Source: Streptomyces sp. CNH099
GTDB lineage: Bacteria; Actinomycetota; Actinomycetes; Streptomycetales; Streptomycetaceae
Length of the DNA stretch: 64,000 bases
Assembly (NCBI GenBank): GCA_000514715.1
Contig: AZWL01000004.1
Coordinates: forward strand, 62,001 to 126,000
Direction of reading: 5' to 3'
The position numbers and the translations under genes are program-made. Shown in pieces: positions 49,089 to 58,357 of this stretch (position 1 is the stretch's first letter; every line of letters starts with the position of its first letter). The notes under the pieces were generated by a model. That model saw only the letters and a list, made by a program, of their open reading frames with translations. It did no database searches and was not told where the DNA came from.

Positions 49089-51257
49089 TCAGACCCGGGC
49101 CTCTTCTCCGACCTCGGCCGGCGGCGGCGAGGTCTTCTCGGGTGCCCGGCGGCCGGGCATCCACCAGTTGCTCTTGCCGCACAGCTCCATCACCGCGGGC
49201 ACGAGGACCATGCGGATGACGGTGGCGTCGATGAACACCGCCACGGCCATGCCCAGCCCGATCTGCTTGACCGACACGTCGTGGCCGAGCAGGGAGGTGG
49301 TGAAGACGGCGATCATGATGGCCGCGGCGGCGGTGATGACCTTGGCGGTCCGCGCCAGCCCGCGGGTGACGGCCGTCCTGGTGTCGCCGGTGCGCTCGTA
49401 CTCCTCGCGGACCCGCGAGATCAGGAAGACCTCGTAGTCCATCGACAGGCCGAACAGCACCGGGAACATCATCATCGGCACCCAGGTCGTGATCGGCATG
49501 TCGGTCGGGAAGCCGAGGGCCGAGCCGAGCCAGCCCCACTGCACCACCGCGACCAGCACGCCGTACGCGGCGCCGATCGACAGCAGGTTCATCACCGCGG
49601 CCTGCAGCGCGATGGTGACCGACCGCACCAGCGCCACCAGCAGCACCAGCGAGAGCACGATGACGACCGCGATCATGAACGGCAGCCGCGAGCCGGTCTC
49701 GTCGGCGAAGTCGATCGCGCCGGCGTTCGGGCCGCCCAGCCGGACGGAGTCGCCGCCGGGCGACTGCGGCAGCACGTCGTCGCGGAGTTCGTGCACCAGG
49801 TCCGCGGTCTTCTCGTCCTGGTAGCCGGTCTCCGGGAACGCCATGAAGGTGGCGGCCTCGCCGTCCTCGCTGACCCGCGGCCGGGTGACGTGGGCGATGC
49901 CGTCGGTGCCCGCGACCGCGTCGGCGGCCGGGGCCAGGTCGCCGCCGGCGGAGTCCAGCTCCGCGGCGAAGACCAGCGGTGCGCCGTAGCCGGGGCCGAA
50001 GCCCTCGGAGACGATCTCGTACGAGGTGTAGCTGCTCCGGTCGTGCGGCTGCACGCTGGCGTCCGGCAGGCTGAGCCGCATCGACAGCGCCGGCGCGGCG
50101 AGCACCAGCAGCCCCGTGACGGCCAGCACCGCGGCGGCCAGCGGCCGGCGCTGCACCACCCCGGCCCAGCGCTCCGCGGGCGTGCGGCGCTCGGCGGACG
50201 GCGCGTCGGCGCCGCGGGCCGTGCGGCGGGGCAGCCGCAGCGAGTGGATCCGGTGCCCGGCGAAGCCCAGGAACGCGGGCACCAGGGTCACCGCGGCGAC
50301 CATCGTCACCAGCACCGTCACCGACGCGGCGACGGCGACGCCGGTCATCAGCCGCTGCCCCATGGTGACCAGGCCCAGCAGCGCGATCACCACGGTCGTG
50401 CCGGCGAACAGCACCGCCCGGCCGGCGGTCGTGAGGGCGCCGACGGTGGCGTCCTCGGGGCTCTGTCCGCTCTCCAGCTTCTCCTTGTAGCGGGTCACGA
50501 TGAACAGCGCGTAGTCGATGCCGACGCCGAGCCCGATGAGCGCGGAGACCAGCACGGTGAAGTCCGGCGCGGGCACGATGTGCCCGACGAGCTTCATGAG
50601 GGCGATGCCGCCGAGGATCGCCATCAGCGCGGTGACGATCGGCAGCCCCATCGCCACCAGCGAGCCGAAGGCGACGAACAGGATGACCGCCGCCGCCAGC
50701 ACGCCCACGCTCTCCGCGGGGCCCTGCGCGGGCGTCTCGGCCTTCTCCGCCTTGTCGCCGCCCAGCCCCATCGTCACGCCGTCGCCCGAGGCGTCCTTGA
50801 CGGTGGTCACCAGCGGCTTGACCTCGTCCTTCGTCGCCTCCTTGTCGGTGAGCGGGATGGTCGTGCGGGCGATGCGGCGGTCCTCGGTGACCAGTTGGTC
50901 GTTGTCGTACGGCGACACGACCGGGCCGGTGACCGGCGAGTCGGAGAGGTCGGCGAGGACCTCCTCCACCTGCTGCCGCACGGCCGGGTCGTCGACCCCC
51001 GCGTCCGCCTTGATCGCGAGGGTCAGGGTGTCGCCCTGCTCCTCGGGGAAGTGCTTCTCCATCAGGGACTGCGCCTGGGCTGACCCGCTGTCCCCGCCGG
51101 AGAAGTCGTTGTCGGGGTCGGCCCCGAGTCCGAAGCCGGCGGCCGCCACGGCGATCACGCCGACGATCCAGGCCAGCAGTACCAGGCGGCGGCGCCGGTG
51201 ACAGAACCGGGCCAGTCCCGCCAGCGCGCCGTCCGGGCGGGCGGTCTCGGTGGGCAT
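49089..51257 (-). CDS. MMPL/RND-family transporter
   Basis: The 722-aa protein has the MMPL arrangement: an N-terminal helix (RRRLVLLAWIVGVIAVAAAGFGL), a first large extracellular loop, five helices with LVSALIGLGVGIDYALFIVTRYKE split over the conserved GxGxDY(A) motif, a second loop, and a repeat with FGLSMDYEVFLISRVREEY. Such proton-driven proteins export lipids, peptides or drugs. ATG at 51257 (or 51260) follows GAGGAG. It follows the biosynthetic cluster on the map but is separated from it by a hairpin, so export of the cluster product is possible, not shown. Confidence 0.92.
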   Translation of the reverse strand: MPTETARPDGALAGLARFCHRRRRLVLLAWIVGVIAVAAAGFGLGADPDNDFSGGDSGSAQAQSLMEKHFPEEQGDTLTLAIKADAGVDDPAVRQQVEEVLADLSDSPVTGPVVSPYDNDQLVTEDRRIARTTIPLTDKEATKDEVKPLVTTVKDASGDGVTMGLGGDKAEKAETPAQGPAESVGVLAAAVILFVAFGSLVAMGLPIVTALMAILGGIALMKLVGHIVPAPDFTVLVSALIGLGVGIDYALFIVTRYKEKLESGQSPEDATVGALTTAGRAVLFAGTTVVIALLGLVTMGQRLMTGVAVAASVTVLVTMVAAVTLVPAFLGFAGHRIHSLRLPRRTARGADAPSAERRTPAERWAGVVQRRPLAAAVLAVTGLLVLAAPALSMRLSLPDASVQPHDRSSYTSYEIVSEGFGPGYGAPLVFAAELDSAGGDLAPAADAVAGTDGIAHVTRPRVSEDGEAATFMAFPETGYQDEKTADLVHELRDDVLPQSPGGDSVRLGGPNAGAIDFADETGSRLPFMIAVVIVLSLVLLVALVRSVTIALQAAVMNLLSIGAAYGVLVAVVQWGWLGSALGFPTDMPITTWVPMMMFPVLFGLSMDYEVFLISRVREEYERTGDTRTAVTRGLARTAKVITAAAAIMIAVFTTSLLGHDVSVKQIGLGMAVAVFIDATVIRMVLVPAVMELCGKSNWWMPGRRAPEKTSPPPAEVGEEARV

Positions 51258-51435
51258 CATCGTCTCCTCGGGTCTCGTACGGTGCACCCTCATCCTCGGG
51301 AGGGGGATCACCGGGGTCGACGTACAGATGCAGGCACTCTGCGGGCCGCACTACCGCGGCGGCGGTACTCCTCTTGAAGTACATGTCAAAGCGGCGGAGG
51401 CGGCGGTCGGGAACAGGGGCATCGGGCCCTCCGGG

Positions 51436-51912
51436 TCAGACGTAGGAGAGCCGGCGCGCCACGACGGGGATGATGACCGCGCCGGCGAGCACGTGCGTGC
51501 CGACCAGCACGGCCTGGGTGGTGTCCGCGGTGTGCGGGGCGAAGCCGGGGCCCGCCAGGGACAGGACCGTGAACGTCCCCGCGCACACCGCGAAGACGCG
51601 CGCCGGCCGCCGCGCCACGCGCACGGACCGCCGGGCGAGGACGTCCAGGAGGACGGCGAACACGATGCCGGCGACCGACCACAGCACCACGCTGCGCGCG
51701 ACGGCGCCGACCGCGATGTCCGTGGCCACGTCCTCCCCGACCCCGGCCGCCGTCATCTCGACGCCGGCGCCGCGGGCGAGCAGCGTGAACGACTCCGCCA
51801 CCACGGCGGCGGCCAGGACGGCCAGGACGGCGACGAGCCACACCGGCCGCGCCGCCAGCCAGGCGGTCAGGGGCGACGACGGGGACGAGGACTGGGGGGC
51901 GGTCGCGGTCAT
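51436..51912 (-). CDS. DUF6069-like membrane protein
   Basis: The 158-aa protein has four hydrophobic segments (PVWLVAVLAVLAAAVVAESF, AVARSVVLWSVAGIVFAVLLDVLA split, VFAVCAGTFTVLSLAG, AVLVGTHVLAGAVIIPVVARRL) and resembles the DUF6069 group of actinobacterial membrane proteins. Function unknown. The ATG at 51912 is the first Met before the Ser/Pro-rich leader; the longer frame upstream is a shadow. It lies upstream of the MMPL gene on the same strand with a 178-bp gap. Confidence 0.7.
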   Translation of the reverse strand: MTATAPQSSSPSSPLTAWLAARPVWLVAVLAVLAAAVVAESFTLLARGAGVEMTAAGVGEDVATDIAVGAVARSVVLWSVAGIVFAVLLDVLARRSVRVARRPARVFAVCAGTFTVLSLAGPGFAPHTADTTQAVLVGTHVLAGAVIIPVVARRLSYV

Positions 51913-52023
51913 GGCGCTGCCTCCTGTTCCGGCGCGGGCGGTGGTGGACCCTCGTACGGTAGGGCGGAGCCTGCCCGCTGCCCATCGGAGCCTGGTCAGT
52001 TGAGCACCGGCTTGACAGCCGGC

Positions 52024-52057
52024 GGCGGCTCCGGTGTACGCGTCCACCGGAGCCGCC
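52024..52057. terminator. Terminator of the DUF6223-like gene
   Basis: GGCGGCTCCGGTG and CACCGGAGCCGCC form a perfect 13-bp stem with an 8-base loop, 22 bp after the stop on the minus strand. Confidence 0.7.
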
Positions 52058-52079
52058 CGTCTACCGCCGCGGCCGGGTC

Positions 52080-52475
52080 CTACGCCGACACCGCGCGCCG
52101 CGAGCGGGACAGCGCCAGCGCGCCGAGCGCCAGCCCGGCCACCCCGAGGACCAGGGCGACGATCGCACCGCCCCGGCCGGAGCCGGAGCCGACGTCGTCG
52201 GAGCCGGCCAGCGCCACCACGCCGACGACGAGGCCGACCACCGACGCGGCCACGGCCGCCAGCGGCCCGCCGCGGCCGGCGCCGAGCTTGCGCGCCAGCG
52301 CGAGCCCGCCGAGGACCACGCCGATCAGCCCCAGGATCGACGCGACCATGGCCGGGCCGCGCCCGGAGCCGTCGTCGTCGGCGGCGACGGAGACGTGCGC
52401 GGCCGCCGGCGCCGCACACACGAGTACGCCGAGCGCGGCGGCCGCGGCGGCGGTGGACAGGTGACGGACGGACAT
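52080..52475 (-). CDS. DUF6223-like small membrane protein
   Basis: The 131-aa protein has a signal-like N-terminus (RHLSTAAAAAALGVLVCAAPAAAHVS) and three membrane segments built on repeated ILGLIGVVLGGLALARK / VLGVAGLALGALALSRS motifs, a pattern of the DUF6223 family. Function unknown. The ATG at 52475 was chosen at the beginning of the signal. The 279 bp upstream carry two very large inverted repeats. Confidence 0.7.
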   Translation of the reverse strand: MSVRHLSTAAAAAALGVLVCAAPAAAHVSVAADDDGSGRGPAMVASILGLIGVVLGGLALARKLGAGRGGPLAAVAASVVGLVVGVVALAGSDDVGSGSGRGGAIVALVLGVAGLALGALALSRSRRAVSA

Positions 52476-52576
52476 CGGGACCCCTTCGGTCGCACGGTGG
52501 TTGGCGGCGTCAGCGTACGAACCGGACGGGTCGCCGGTCGTCCTGCAGACGCGGCCGGTTTGCGCTGCCACCGCGG

Positions 52577-52623
52577 CGGTAGCCGGCGCCGCCGACGTCT
52601 GCGTCGGCGGCAGCCGGCTACCG
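52577..52623. repeat. Large imperfect hairpin with 21/22-bp arms
   Basis: The arm at 52577-52597 (CGGTAGCCGGCG...GACG) pairs with 52602-52623, which has one extra A, around a TCTG loop. It lies 9 bp before the 58-bp palindrome, between divergent genes where no terminator is needed. Confidence 0.75.
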
Positions 52624-52632
52624 CGTCCGCAG

Positions 52633-52690
52633 CACCGGCGGCCGGGTCCGGTCCGCGGGCCGGCCCGCGGACCGGACCCGGCCGCCGGTG
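52633..52690. repeat. 58-bp perfect palindrome
   Basis: Bases 52633-52661 (beginning CACCGGCGGCCGGG) are the exact reverse complement of 52662-52690 with no loop. The symmetry stops abruptly at both ends (G52632, A52691). It lies upstream of both the DUF6223-like gene and the MFS gene and could form a cruciform or, as RNA, a very stable hairpin. Confidence 0.9.
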
Positions 52691-52742
52691 ATTTCCCCGA
52701 ATGGCGTCGAAACGCCCTGGAAGTGCCCCGCCACGGCGGCGT

Positions 52743-52748
52743 TAGCGT
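52743..52748 (+). promoter_or_regulatory. -10 box of a probably leaderless MFS transcript
   Basis: TAGCGT lies 6 bp before the MFS ATG at 52755, with no ribosome binding site, the same layout as upstream of recQ. Confidence 0.4.
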
Positions 52749-52754
52749 GCGGCC

Positions 52755-54017
52755 ATGGCTTCCAAGGTGAGTTCTTCTCCGCCGGAGCGGGGCGCGGGCT
52801 GGCTGCTGTGCCTGATGCTCGCCACCTTCGTCATCGGCACGGACGACTTCGTCATCGCGGGCGTGCTGCCGGACATCGCCGCCGACCTGGACGTGAGCGA
52901 GGCCGCCGCCGGGCAGCTGGTGACGGTCTTCTCGGTCACCTTCGCGGTGGCCGCGCCGGTGCTGGCCGTGGCCACCGCGCGGCTGCCCCGCAAGACCCTG
53001 GTCGTCGGCGGCCTCGCGGCCTTCGCCGTGGCCAACGTCGCCACCGCGCTGGCCCCGAACTACCCGACCCTGCTGGCGGCGCGGGTGGTGACCGCGCTGA
53101 TCGCGGCCACCGTCTCCCCCGCGGCCTTCGCCATGGCCGCCCGGCTGGCGGCGCCCGAGCGGATGGGGCGCGCCATCGGCACGGTCGCGGCGGGGCTGAC
53201 GCTCTCGCTGTTCACGGCCGTGCCGGCCGGCACGCTGCTGGGGAACGCCTTCGGCTGGCGCTCGACGTTCGCGGCGGTCGCGGCGGCCACCGCCCTGGTG
53301 GCGGTGGCCGGCTCCGCCGCGCTGCCCCGGCTGGCCGGCGCCCCGCAGCTCGGGGTGCGGGGGCAGCTGCGGATCCTGGGCCGCCCCGCGGTCCTGCTCT
53401 GCGCGACGGGCACCGTGGTCTGCGCCGGCAGCGGCCTGATGGTGTACACGTACGTCGCGCCCCTGACCCGGGACCTGACCGGCCGCGGCGGGGGCGTCCT
53501 CGCCCTGTTCATCGCCGTGGTCGGCGTCGCCGGGGCGGCGGGCACCGGCGCGGGCGCGCTGCTGACGGACCGCTGGGGTCCGGACCGTACGCTGCGCGCG
53601 TCGATCGCCGGGGTCGTCGCCGCGACCGCGCTGCTGGCCGCGACCGGAGCCACGGGCCGCACCGCGCCGGTGTGGCTGGTGGCCCTCAACCTGGCGCTGT
53701 GGGGATGCGCGGCGTGGAGCTTCACCCCGCCGACGAACACCCGCATCCTGCACCTGGCCGGCGAGGCCGGCACCGAGGCGGTGGCGCTGAACACCAGCGG
53801 GCTGTACGTCGGCGTCGCGCTGGCCGGCGCGGGCGGCGGGGCGGCGCTGGCCGTCTCCGACGGCACCGCCGTCGCCGTCACCGCGACGGCGGTGGGGCTG
53901 GTCGCGTACGCGGTGACGGCGCTGGCGATCCGCCGCTACCCGGCCGGCCCGGCGGCGCCTGCGGCGCCGCCGCCCGTCCCCGTCGCCGTACCGCCGCGCC
54001 CGGGGAAAACACCGTGA
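52755..54017 (+). CDS. MFS exporter (DHA1/AraJ-like)
   Basis: The 420-aa protein has twelve hydrophobic segments with LATFVIGTDDFVIAGVLPDIAADLDVSEAAAGQLVTVFSVTFA in pieces typical of DHA1 drug exporters (D-x-F-V-x-A-G-x-L-P), ARLPRKTLVVGGLA (motif A) and RMGRAIGTVAAG. The C-terminal tail is Pro/Ala-rich. It should be a proton-coupled efflux pump for small molecules; the substrate is unknown. No regulator is adjacent. The start is the ATG at 52755, probably on a leaderless mRNA. Confidence 0.88.
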   Translation: MASKVSSSPPERGAGWLLCLMLATFVIGTDDFVIAGVLPDIAADLDVSEAAAGQLVTVFSVTFAVAAPVLAVATARLPRKTLVVGGLAAFAVANVATALAPNYPTLLAARVVTALIAATVSPAAFAMAARLAAPERMGRAIGTVAAGLTLSLFTAVPAGTLLGNAFGWRSTFAAVAAATALVAVAGSAALPRLAGAPQLGVRGQLRILGRPAVLLCATGTVVCAGSGLMVYTYVAPLTRDLTGRGGGVLALFIAVVGVAGAAGTGAGALLTDRWGPDRTLRASIAGVVAATALLAATGATGRTAPVWLVALNLALWGCAAWSFTPPTNTRILHLAGEAGTEAVALNTSGLYVGVALAGAGGGAALAVSDGTAVAVTATAVGLVAYAVTALAIRRYPAGPAAPAAPPPVPVAVPPRPGKTP

Positions 54018-54026
54018 ACGCGGGAT

Positions 54027-54088
54027 GACGCCGGACGGCGGGGCCGGGGTACGGTCGGTGCACCGGCTGTCCCCGGCCCGTCGGCGTC
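54027..54088. terminator. Imperfect bidirectional hairpin between convergent genes
   Basis: GACGCCG...GGCCGGGG on the left and CCCCGGCC...CGGCGTC on the right pair with small bulges around a loop of about 20 bases, 10 bp after the MFS stop. Confidence 0.5.
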
Positions 54089-54109
54089 AACGGCATCCCC
54101 GCGCCCCGC

Positions 54110-54850
54110 TCAGGCGGCGCTCGTCGTGATCCGCCACGGTCCCCACCACCCGGTCGCGCCCTGCCCGCGCTCCCGCTCCGCGCGGGAGTAGCGGGCGAGG
54201 TCGCGGGCCGAGAACAGGGCCATCCCCGCGTGGAAACCGGCCACCGGCACCGGCACCCGCGCCCAGTACGCGAGCCGCCCGTCCACGTACCACTCCACCT
54301 CGGAGGTCTCGGCCCGGTAGCCGACGGCGTAGCGGTGCGCCTGCCCGGGCTCCGTGGGCACGTCCATGACGACGCGGTGGATGTAGTGGTCGCCGGGCCG
54401 GCTCACGCCGGGGATCACCAGCCGCTCGACGACCGCGTACACCGTGTCGTTGGTCGCCGCGGCGTTGATGACGACGCCGGTCTCCAGGTCGAAGAGGTTG
54501 ACGGTGCCGAAGGCGTCGAGCAGGTCGTACGGGATCTGCCCGTAGGTCCGCACCGCCATCTCCACCTCGAACGTGAGCCGACCGGCCGCCGGCGTGGCGA
54601 ACCGCCGCACCGACCGGTACATCTGCTTGGCGTTGTTGCGCCGGGGGTCGGTGTCGTGGAAGCGGCTGAACGGGTGGACGGTCAGCGTCAGCCGCCCGTC
54701 CCCGGTGCTGACCCGGGCGTTGTCGTCCCGGTACGCGTGCCGTGCGCCCCCGGCGCCCTGCATCTCCATGAGCTGCCAGCGGGCCGGGTCGAGGGCGCCG
54801 CGGGTGAAGTCGTCGTAGGTCCACGTGCTCGCCACCGATGCGGAAGTCAT
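54110..54850 (-). CDS. DUF6081-like protein
   Basis: The 246-aa protein has no signal peptide. It reads as a beta-rich lectin/glucanase-like fold: WTYDDFTRGALDPARWQLMEMQGAGG in part, DGRLTLTVHPFSRFHDTD, RLTFEVEMAVRTYG, EVEWYVDGRLAYWARVPV and GMALFSARDLARYSRAERERGQG. The pattern matches the DUF6081 family found in actinomycetes, sometimes near natural product clusters. Function unknown. The ATG at 54850 is chosen; a GTG at 54898 is also in frame. Confidence 0.65.
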   Translation of the reverse strand: MTSASVASTWTYDDFTRGALDPARWQLMEMQGAGGARHAYRDDNARVSTGDGRLTLTVHPFSRFHDTDPRRNNAKQMYRSVRRFATPAAGRLTFEVEMAVRTYGQIPYDLLDAFGTVNLFDLETGVVINAAATNDTVYAVVERLVIPGVSRPGDHYIHRVVMDVPTEPGQAHRYAVGYRAETSEVEWYVDGRLAYWARVPVPVAGFHAGMALFSARDLARYSRAERERGQGATGWWGPWRITTSAA

Positions 54851-54934
54851 GCGGACACCATCGATCGGCCGCGGCGGGCCGGAACATCCCAGGTTCACGC
54901 GGTTCGCCCGGCCCGCGACGCCAATTCCCGGCGG

Positions 54935-55324
54935 CTAGGGACGCCCGTGGCCCACCGCGAGGCCCGGGCGTCCGCCGCCGGGCAGGGCCGTCTCGTCGCG
55001 GAGTGCCTCCAGGGTGGCCAGCTCGCGGTCGATGTCGCGGCGCTTCGCCCGGAGGCGCTCGGCCTCCTGGGCGAGCAGCCGCTCCATGACGCCGTTGCGC
55101 TCCTCGGGCGGCGCCTCCAGACAGGGGAGCAGCTCGTTGACGGTGGCGCTGCCGAGGCCGGCGGCGAAGAGGTGCTGGATCACGACGACCCGCTCGACCA
55201 TGGAGCCGTCGAAGTCGCGCCACCCGCCGGGGGTGCGCCGGGAGCGTATGAGCCCTTGTTCCTCGTAGTACCGCAGGGACCTGGTGCTGACACCGGTCGC
55301 CTCGGCCAGCTCGCCGATGCGCAT
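54935..55324 (-). CDS. MerR-family transcriptional regulator
   Basis: The 129-aa protein has the MerR winged helix MRIGELAEATGVSTRSLRYYEEQGLI at its N-terminus, the wing RTPGGWRDFDGS, and a coiled-coil dimerisation helix (RLLAQEAERLRAKRRDIDRELATLEALR). No conserved metal cysteines are present, so it probably senses a small organic molecule or oxidant. ATG at 55324 follows GAGGAGG. Neighbours give no clear target. Confidence 0.92.
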   Translation of the reverse strand: MRIGELAEATGVSTRSLRYYEEQGLIRSRRTPGGWRDFDGSMVERVVVIQHLFAAGLGSATVNELLPCLEAPPEERNGVMERLLAQEAERLRAKRRDIDRELATLEALRDETALPGGGRPGLAVGHGRP

Positions 55325-55417
55325 GCGACCTCCTCGCGCCGTCCGCCGCTCCCATTCTCGCATCGGGCACCGGGTGCGGAGCGGGGGCGGGTGCGCGGTT
55401 CCGCGGCGTCCGTTGCG

Positions 55418-57643
55418 TCACCTCTTCCGCAGGACGTCGAGTTCGACGGCGAGCGGAGCGGCGGTGAAGACCGTGGAGTACGTGCCCGCCGCGATGCCGA
55501 CGAGGAGCGCCAGCGCGAAGTCCCTGAGGGCGCCGCCGCCCAGCACGGCCAGCGTGGCGAGGATGAAGACGGCGCCCATGCCCGTGTGCACGGTGCGCGG
55601 CACGGTCTGCACGATCGCGGTGTCCGCCGCCGCCCGGAACGGTGTGCCGCGGTCGCCGGCGACGAGTTCGCGGACGCGGTCGTACAGGACGACGGTGTCG
55701 TTCACGGAGTAGCCGATGACCGTGAGCAGGGCGGCGAGGAACACGCCGTCGATCGGTTTGCCGAGCCAGGCGAAGACGCCCACGAGGATCACCGCGTCGT
55801 GCACCAGCGCCGCGACCGCGGAGCCGGCGTACGTCCAGCGGAACCGTACGGCGAGATAGACCAGCTGGGCCGCCAGGGCGACGCCCAGCGCGACGAGCGC
55901 CCCGGTGCGCAGCTCCTCGCCGATGCTGGGCCCGATCATCTCGTCGCGGACCTTCTCCGCGCCGCCGCCCAGCTCGGCCACCGCGGCGGTGACGTCCGCG
56001 GCCCGGTCGTCGGACAGCTCCTCGGTACGTACGGACAGCCCGCCGTCGCCGGCGGCGTTCACCACGGCGCGCGGCAGCCCGGCGTCGGCCAGCGTCTCGC
56101 GGGCGCGGTCGGCGTCGACGGGCCGGTCGGTGGCGTACTCGATGAGCCGGCCGCCGGTGAACTCGACGCCGAAGTCCAGCCCGCGGACCGCGATGCCGCT
56201 GCCGGCCAGGACGAGGACGACGCCGGAGACCGCGAGCCAGCGCCGCGAGTGCCGCATCGGCCGCGGGTTGCGCCGGGCCAGCCGGGCCCGTACCCGGCCG
56301 TGGCCCGCGATCCCGGAGCGGCCGGGACGTACCCGCAGGGCGCGCCGGTTCGCGGCGTACTCGGCGAGCACCCGGGTGACCACCAGCGCGCTGAACATCG
56401 ACGCCAGCACGCCGACGGCGAGCGTGACCCCGAAGCCCCGCACCGGGCCGGAGGCCAGGAAGAACAGCAGGCCGGCGGCGATGAGCGTGGTGACGTTCGA
56501 GTCGGCGATCGCGCTCGCCGCCTTGCGGAACCCGCCGGCCAGCGCGCTCCGTACGGTGGGCCGCCGGCGGGCGGCGTACTCCTCCCGGGCCCGCTCGAAG
56601 ACCAGCACGTTCGCGTCCACGGCCATGCCGACGGCCAGCACGAAACCGGCGAGTCCGGGCAGCGTCAGGGTGGCGCCGAGGGCGGCCAGCGCGGCGTACG
56701 AGACGAGCGCGTAGCAGGCGAGGGCGACGGTGGCCAGGAGCCCGAGCAGCCGGTAGACGGCGACGATGAACAGCGAGGTCAGTGCCGCGCCGATGACGGC
56801 GGCCCGGGCGCTGGCGGAGACGGCCTCGGCGCCGAGGGTCGGGCCGACGGTGCGCTGCTCGACGGTCTCCAGCGGTACGGGCAGCGCGCCGCCGTTGACG
56901 AGCAGGGCCAGCTCGCGCGCCGCGTCGCGGTCGAAGTCGCCGGTGATCTGGGTGGATCCGCCCGTGATGCCGGTCCGGCAGCCGACGCCCGGGTCGACCT
57001 GCGGCGAGGAGATGACCTTGCCGTCCAGGACGATGGCGACGCGCCGCGCCGGGTCGCCGGGCGGCGCGCACGCGGCGGCCCCGGTCAGCCCGGCCCACTC
57101 CGTGCCGCCCTCGCCGTCGAAGCCGACGGTGACGAACCAGCCGCGGGCCTGCCGCGTGTCGAAGAGCGCCTCGGCTTCGGCGACGTCGGCGCCGGTGAGC
57201 GCGGCGGGGCCGAGGCGCAGCGGCCGCCCGGTCTCGTCGGGGAGTACCCTGCCGCCGCCGCGCTCCTGCTTCTGCTTCTGGTTCTCCGCGGCGGTGCCGA
57301 GGACCGGGTGGAAGGTGAGTTGGGCGGTGCGGCCGAGGACGCCGGCCGCCTCGCGGGGGTCCTCGACGCCGGGCAGCTCCACGATGATCCGCTTCTCGCC
57401 GGAGCGGGTCAGGTTCGGCTCGGCGACGCCGAGGGCGTCGACGCGGTTCCGCAGTACTTCGAGGGTGTGGTCGGTGGTGTCCGCGCCGGCTTCGACGGTG
57501 GCCGAGTCGCGGGCCTCCAGGACGATCTGCGTGCCGCCGCGCAGGTCGAGTCCCAGGCGTACGGGCACGGCGACGGCGACGATGACGGACAGGGCGAGGA
57601 CGGCGAGGGCCAGCACGGCCCGCACGCGGGTAGCGCGTGTCAC
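55418..57643 (-). CDS. secDF: Fused protein translocase subunit SecDF
   Basis: The 741-aa protein joins SecD (1-~455: GLDLRGGTQIVLEA, ELPGVEDPREAAGVLGRTAQLTFHPV in parts, the P1 head, and GMAVDANVLVFERAREEY) to SecF (from ~475: GLDFGVEFTGGRLIEYAT, and GYSVNDTVVLYDRVRE). The D-x-N / N-D-T-V proton-relay motifs are intact. It uses the proton gradient to assist Sec export. Streptomyces usually also encode separate secD and secF, so this is probably the second, fused copy. GTG at 57643 is the start. The flanking genes are unrelated. Confidence 0.93.
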   Translation of the reverse strand: MTRATRVRAVLALAVLALSVIVAVAVPVRLGLDLRGGTQIVLEARDSATVEAGADTTDHTLEVLRNRVDALGVAEPNLTRSGEKRIIVELPGVEDPREAAGVLGRTAQLTFHPVLGTAAENQKQKQERGGGRVLPDETGRPLRLGPAALTGADVAEAEALFDTRQARGWFVTVGFDGEGGTEWAGLTGAAACAPPGDPARRVAIVLDGKVISSPQVDPGVGCRTGITGGSTQITGDFDRDAARELALLVNGGALPVPLETVEQRTVGPTLGAEAVSASARAAVIGAALTSLFIVAVYRLLGLLATVALACYALVSYAALAALGATLTLPGLAGFVLAVGMAVDANVLVFERAREEYAARRRPTVRSALAGGFRKAASAIADSNVTTLIAAGLLFFLASGPVRGFGVTLAVGVLASMFSALVVTRVLAEYAANRRALRVRPGRSGIAGHGRVRARLARRNPRPMRHSRRWLAVSGVVLVLAGSGIAVRGLDFGVEFTGGRLIEYATDRPVDADRARETLADAGLPRAVVNAAGDGGLSVRTEELSDDRAADVTAAVAELGGGAEKVRDEMIGPSIGEELRTGALVALGVALAAQLVYLAVRFRWTYAGSAVAALVHDAVILVGVFAWLGKPIDGVFLAALLTVIGYSVNDTVVLYDRVRELVAGDRGTPFRAAADTAIVQTVPRTVHTGMGAVFILATLAVLGGGALRDFALALLVGIAAGTYSTVFTAAPLAVELDVLRKR

Positions 57644-57722
57644 AGGTTTTGCTCCAGCCAGGCATGGCGCGGCGGCCCGCGTGCACGGGAGGCCGCGCCG
57701 GGTGGGTGAAAAGGGGTGGGTG

Positions 57723-58163
57723 TCAGCTGCCTGGAGCTGCGGGCGGGGCCCGTTCCGTAGCCGGTGCGGGGCTGAAGCCGGGGAGGGTGCCGCCGTCGGC
57801 CCGGTCCGGGGCGGGGACCGGGGGCGTACGGGGAAGGCCGTACGGGGCCCGGGGCGCGACGGCGAACGGGGCGGCGGGCCGCTCCGCGACGGGGCCGCGG
57901 TGGCCGTGCTGGGGCGCGGCGTGGTCCTCCGGCCCGGCGCTCTGGCCGCCGGCGAGGTGCCGGTCCGCGCCGGGGGCTGCGGCGGCGTCGAGCGCGTCGA
58001 CGGCGGCGCCGTGCGACGGCGGTCCGCCGTACCCCGCCGCGCCGGCCTGCCCGGCGCCGACCCCGAGCACGCCGGCGACGGCGAGTACGACGGCGACGAC
58101 CGCGCCCCGCCAGCCGGCGCCCCCGCGGGGACGGCGGGCGACCGCGGGGGCGGAGCTGCTCAT
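57723..58163 (-). CDS. Exported or membrane-anchored Pro/Ala-rich protein
   Basis: The 146-aa protein has a twin-Arg-containing N-terminus and one hydrophobic helix (WRGAVVAVVLAVAGVLGVGAGQAGAAG), followed by a Pro, Ala, His and Gly-rich tail without recognisable domains. ATG at 58161-58163 is the first Met. It precedes secDF on the same strand with a 79-bp gap. Low-complexity composition lowers confidence that it folds, but the signal-like start suggests a real gene. Confidence 0.55.
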   Translation of the reverse strand: MSSSAPAVARRPRGGAGWRGAVVAVVLAVAGVLGVGAGQAGAAGYGGPPSHGAAVDALDAAAAPGADRHLAGGQSAGPEDHAAPQHGHRGPVAERPAAPFAVAPRAPYGLPRTPPVPAPDRADGGTLPGFSPAPATERAPPAAPGS

Positions 58164-58357
58164 GCGCGGTCTCCTCGCTCGCCTGGCAGGGGGCCCGCAC
58201 GGAGCGGGCGCAGGAAGAGGCCAGGCTACCCAGCTCCCCCCGGCAAGGACAGCCGGGCGGGCCCCGGTCGAAGGCTGGGCGGGGCCCGGGCGCGGGCTTC
58301 CGCGGGCGGTGCGGCGGCGGTTCGCTGGAGGGGGACGCGACGCGGAGAGGTGGGGCG

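Noticed and set aside
48951..51083. Long plus-strand frame of 710 codons opposite the MMPL gene
   Set aside because: It is the antisense shadow of a clear transporter; its product is low-complexity His/Arg/Asp-rich with no domains.
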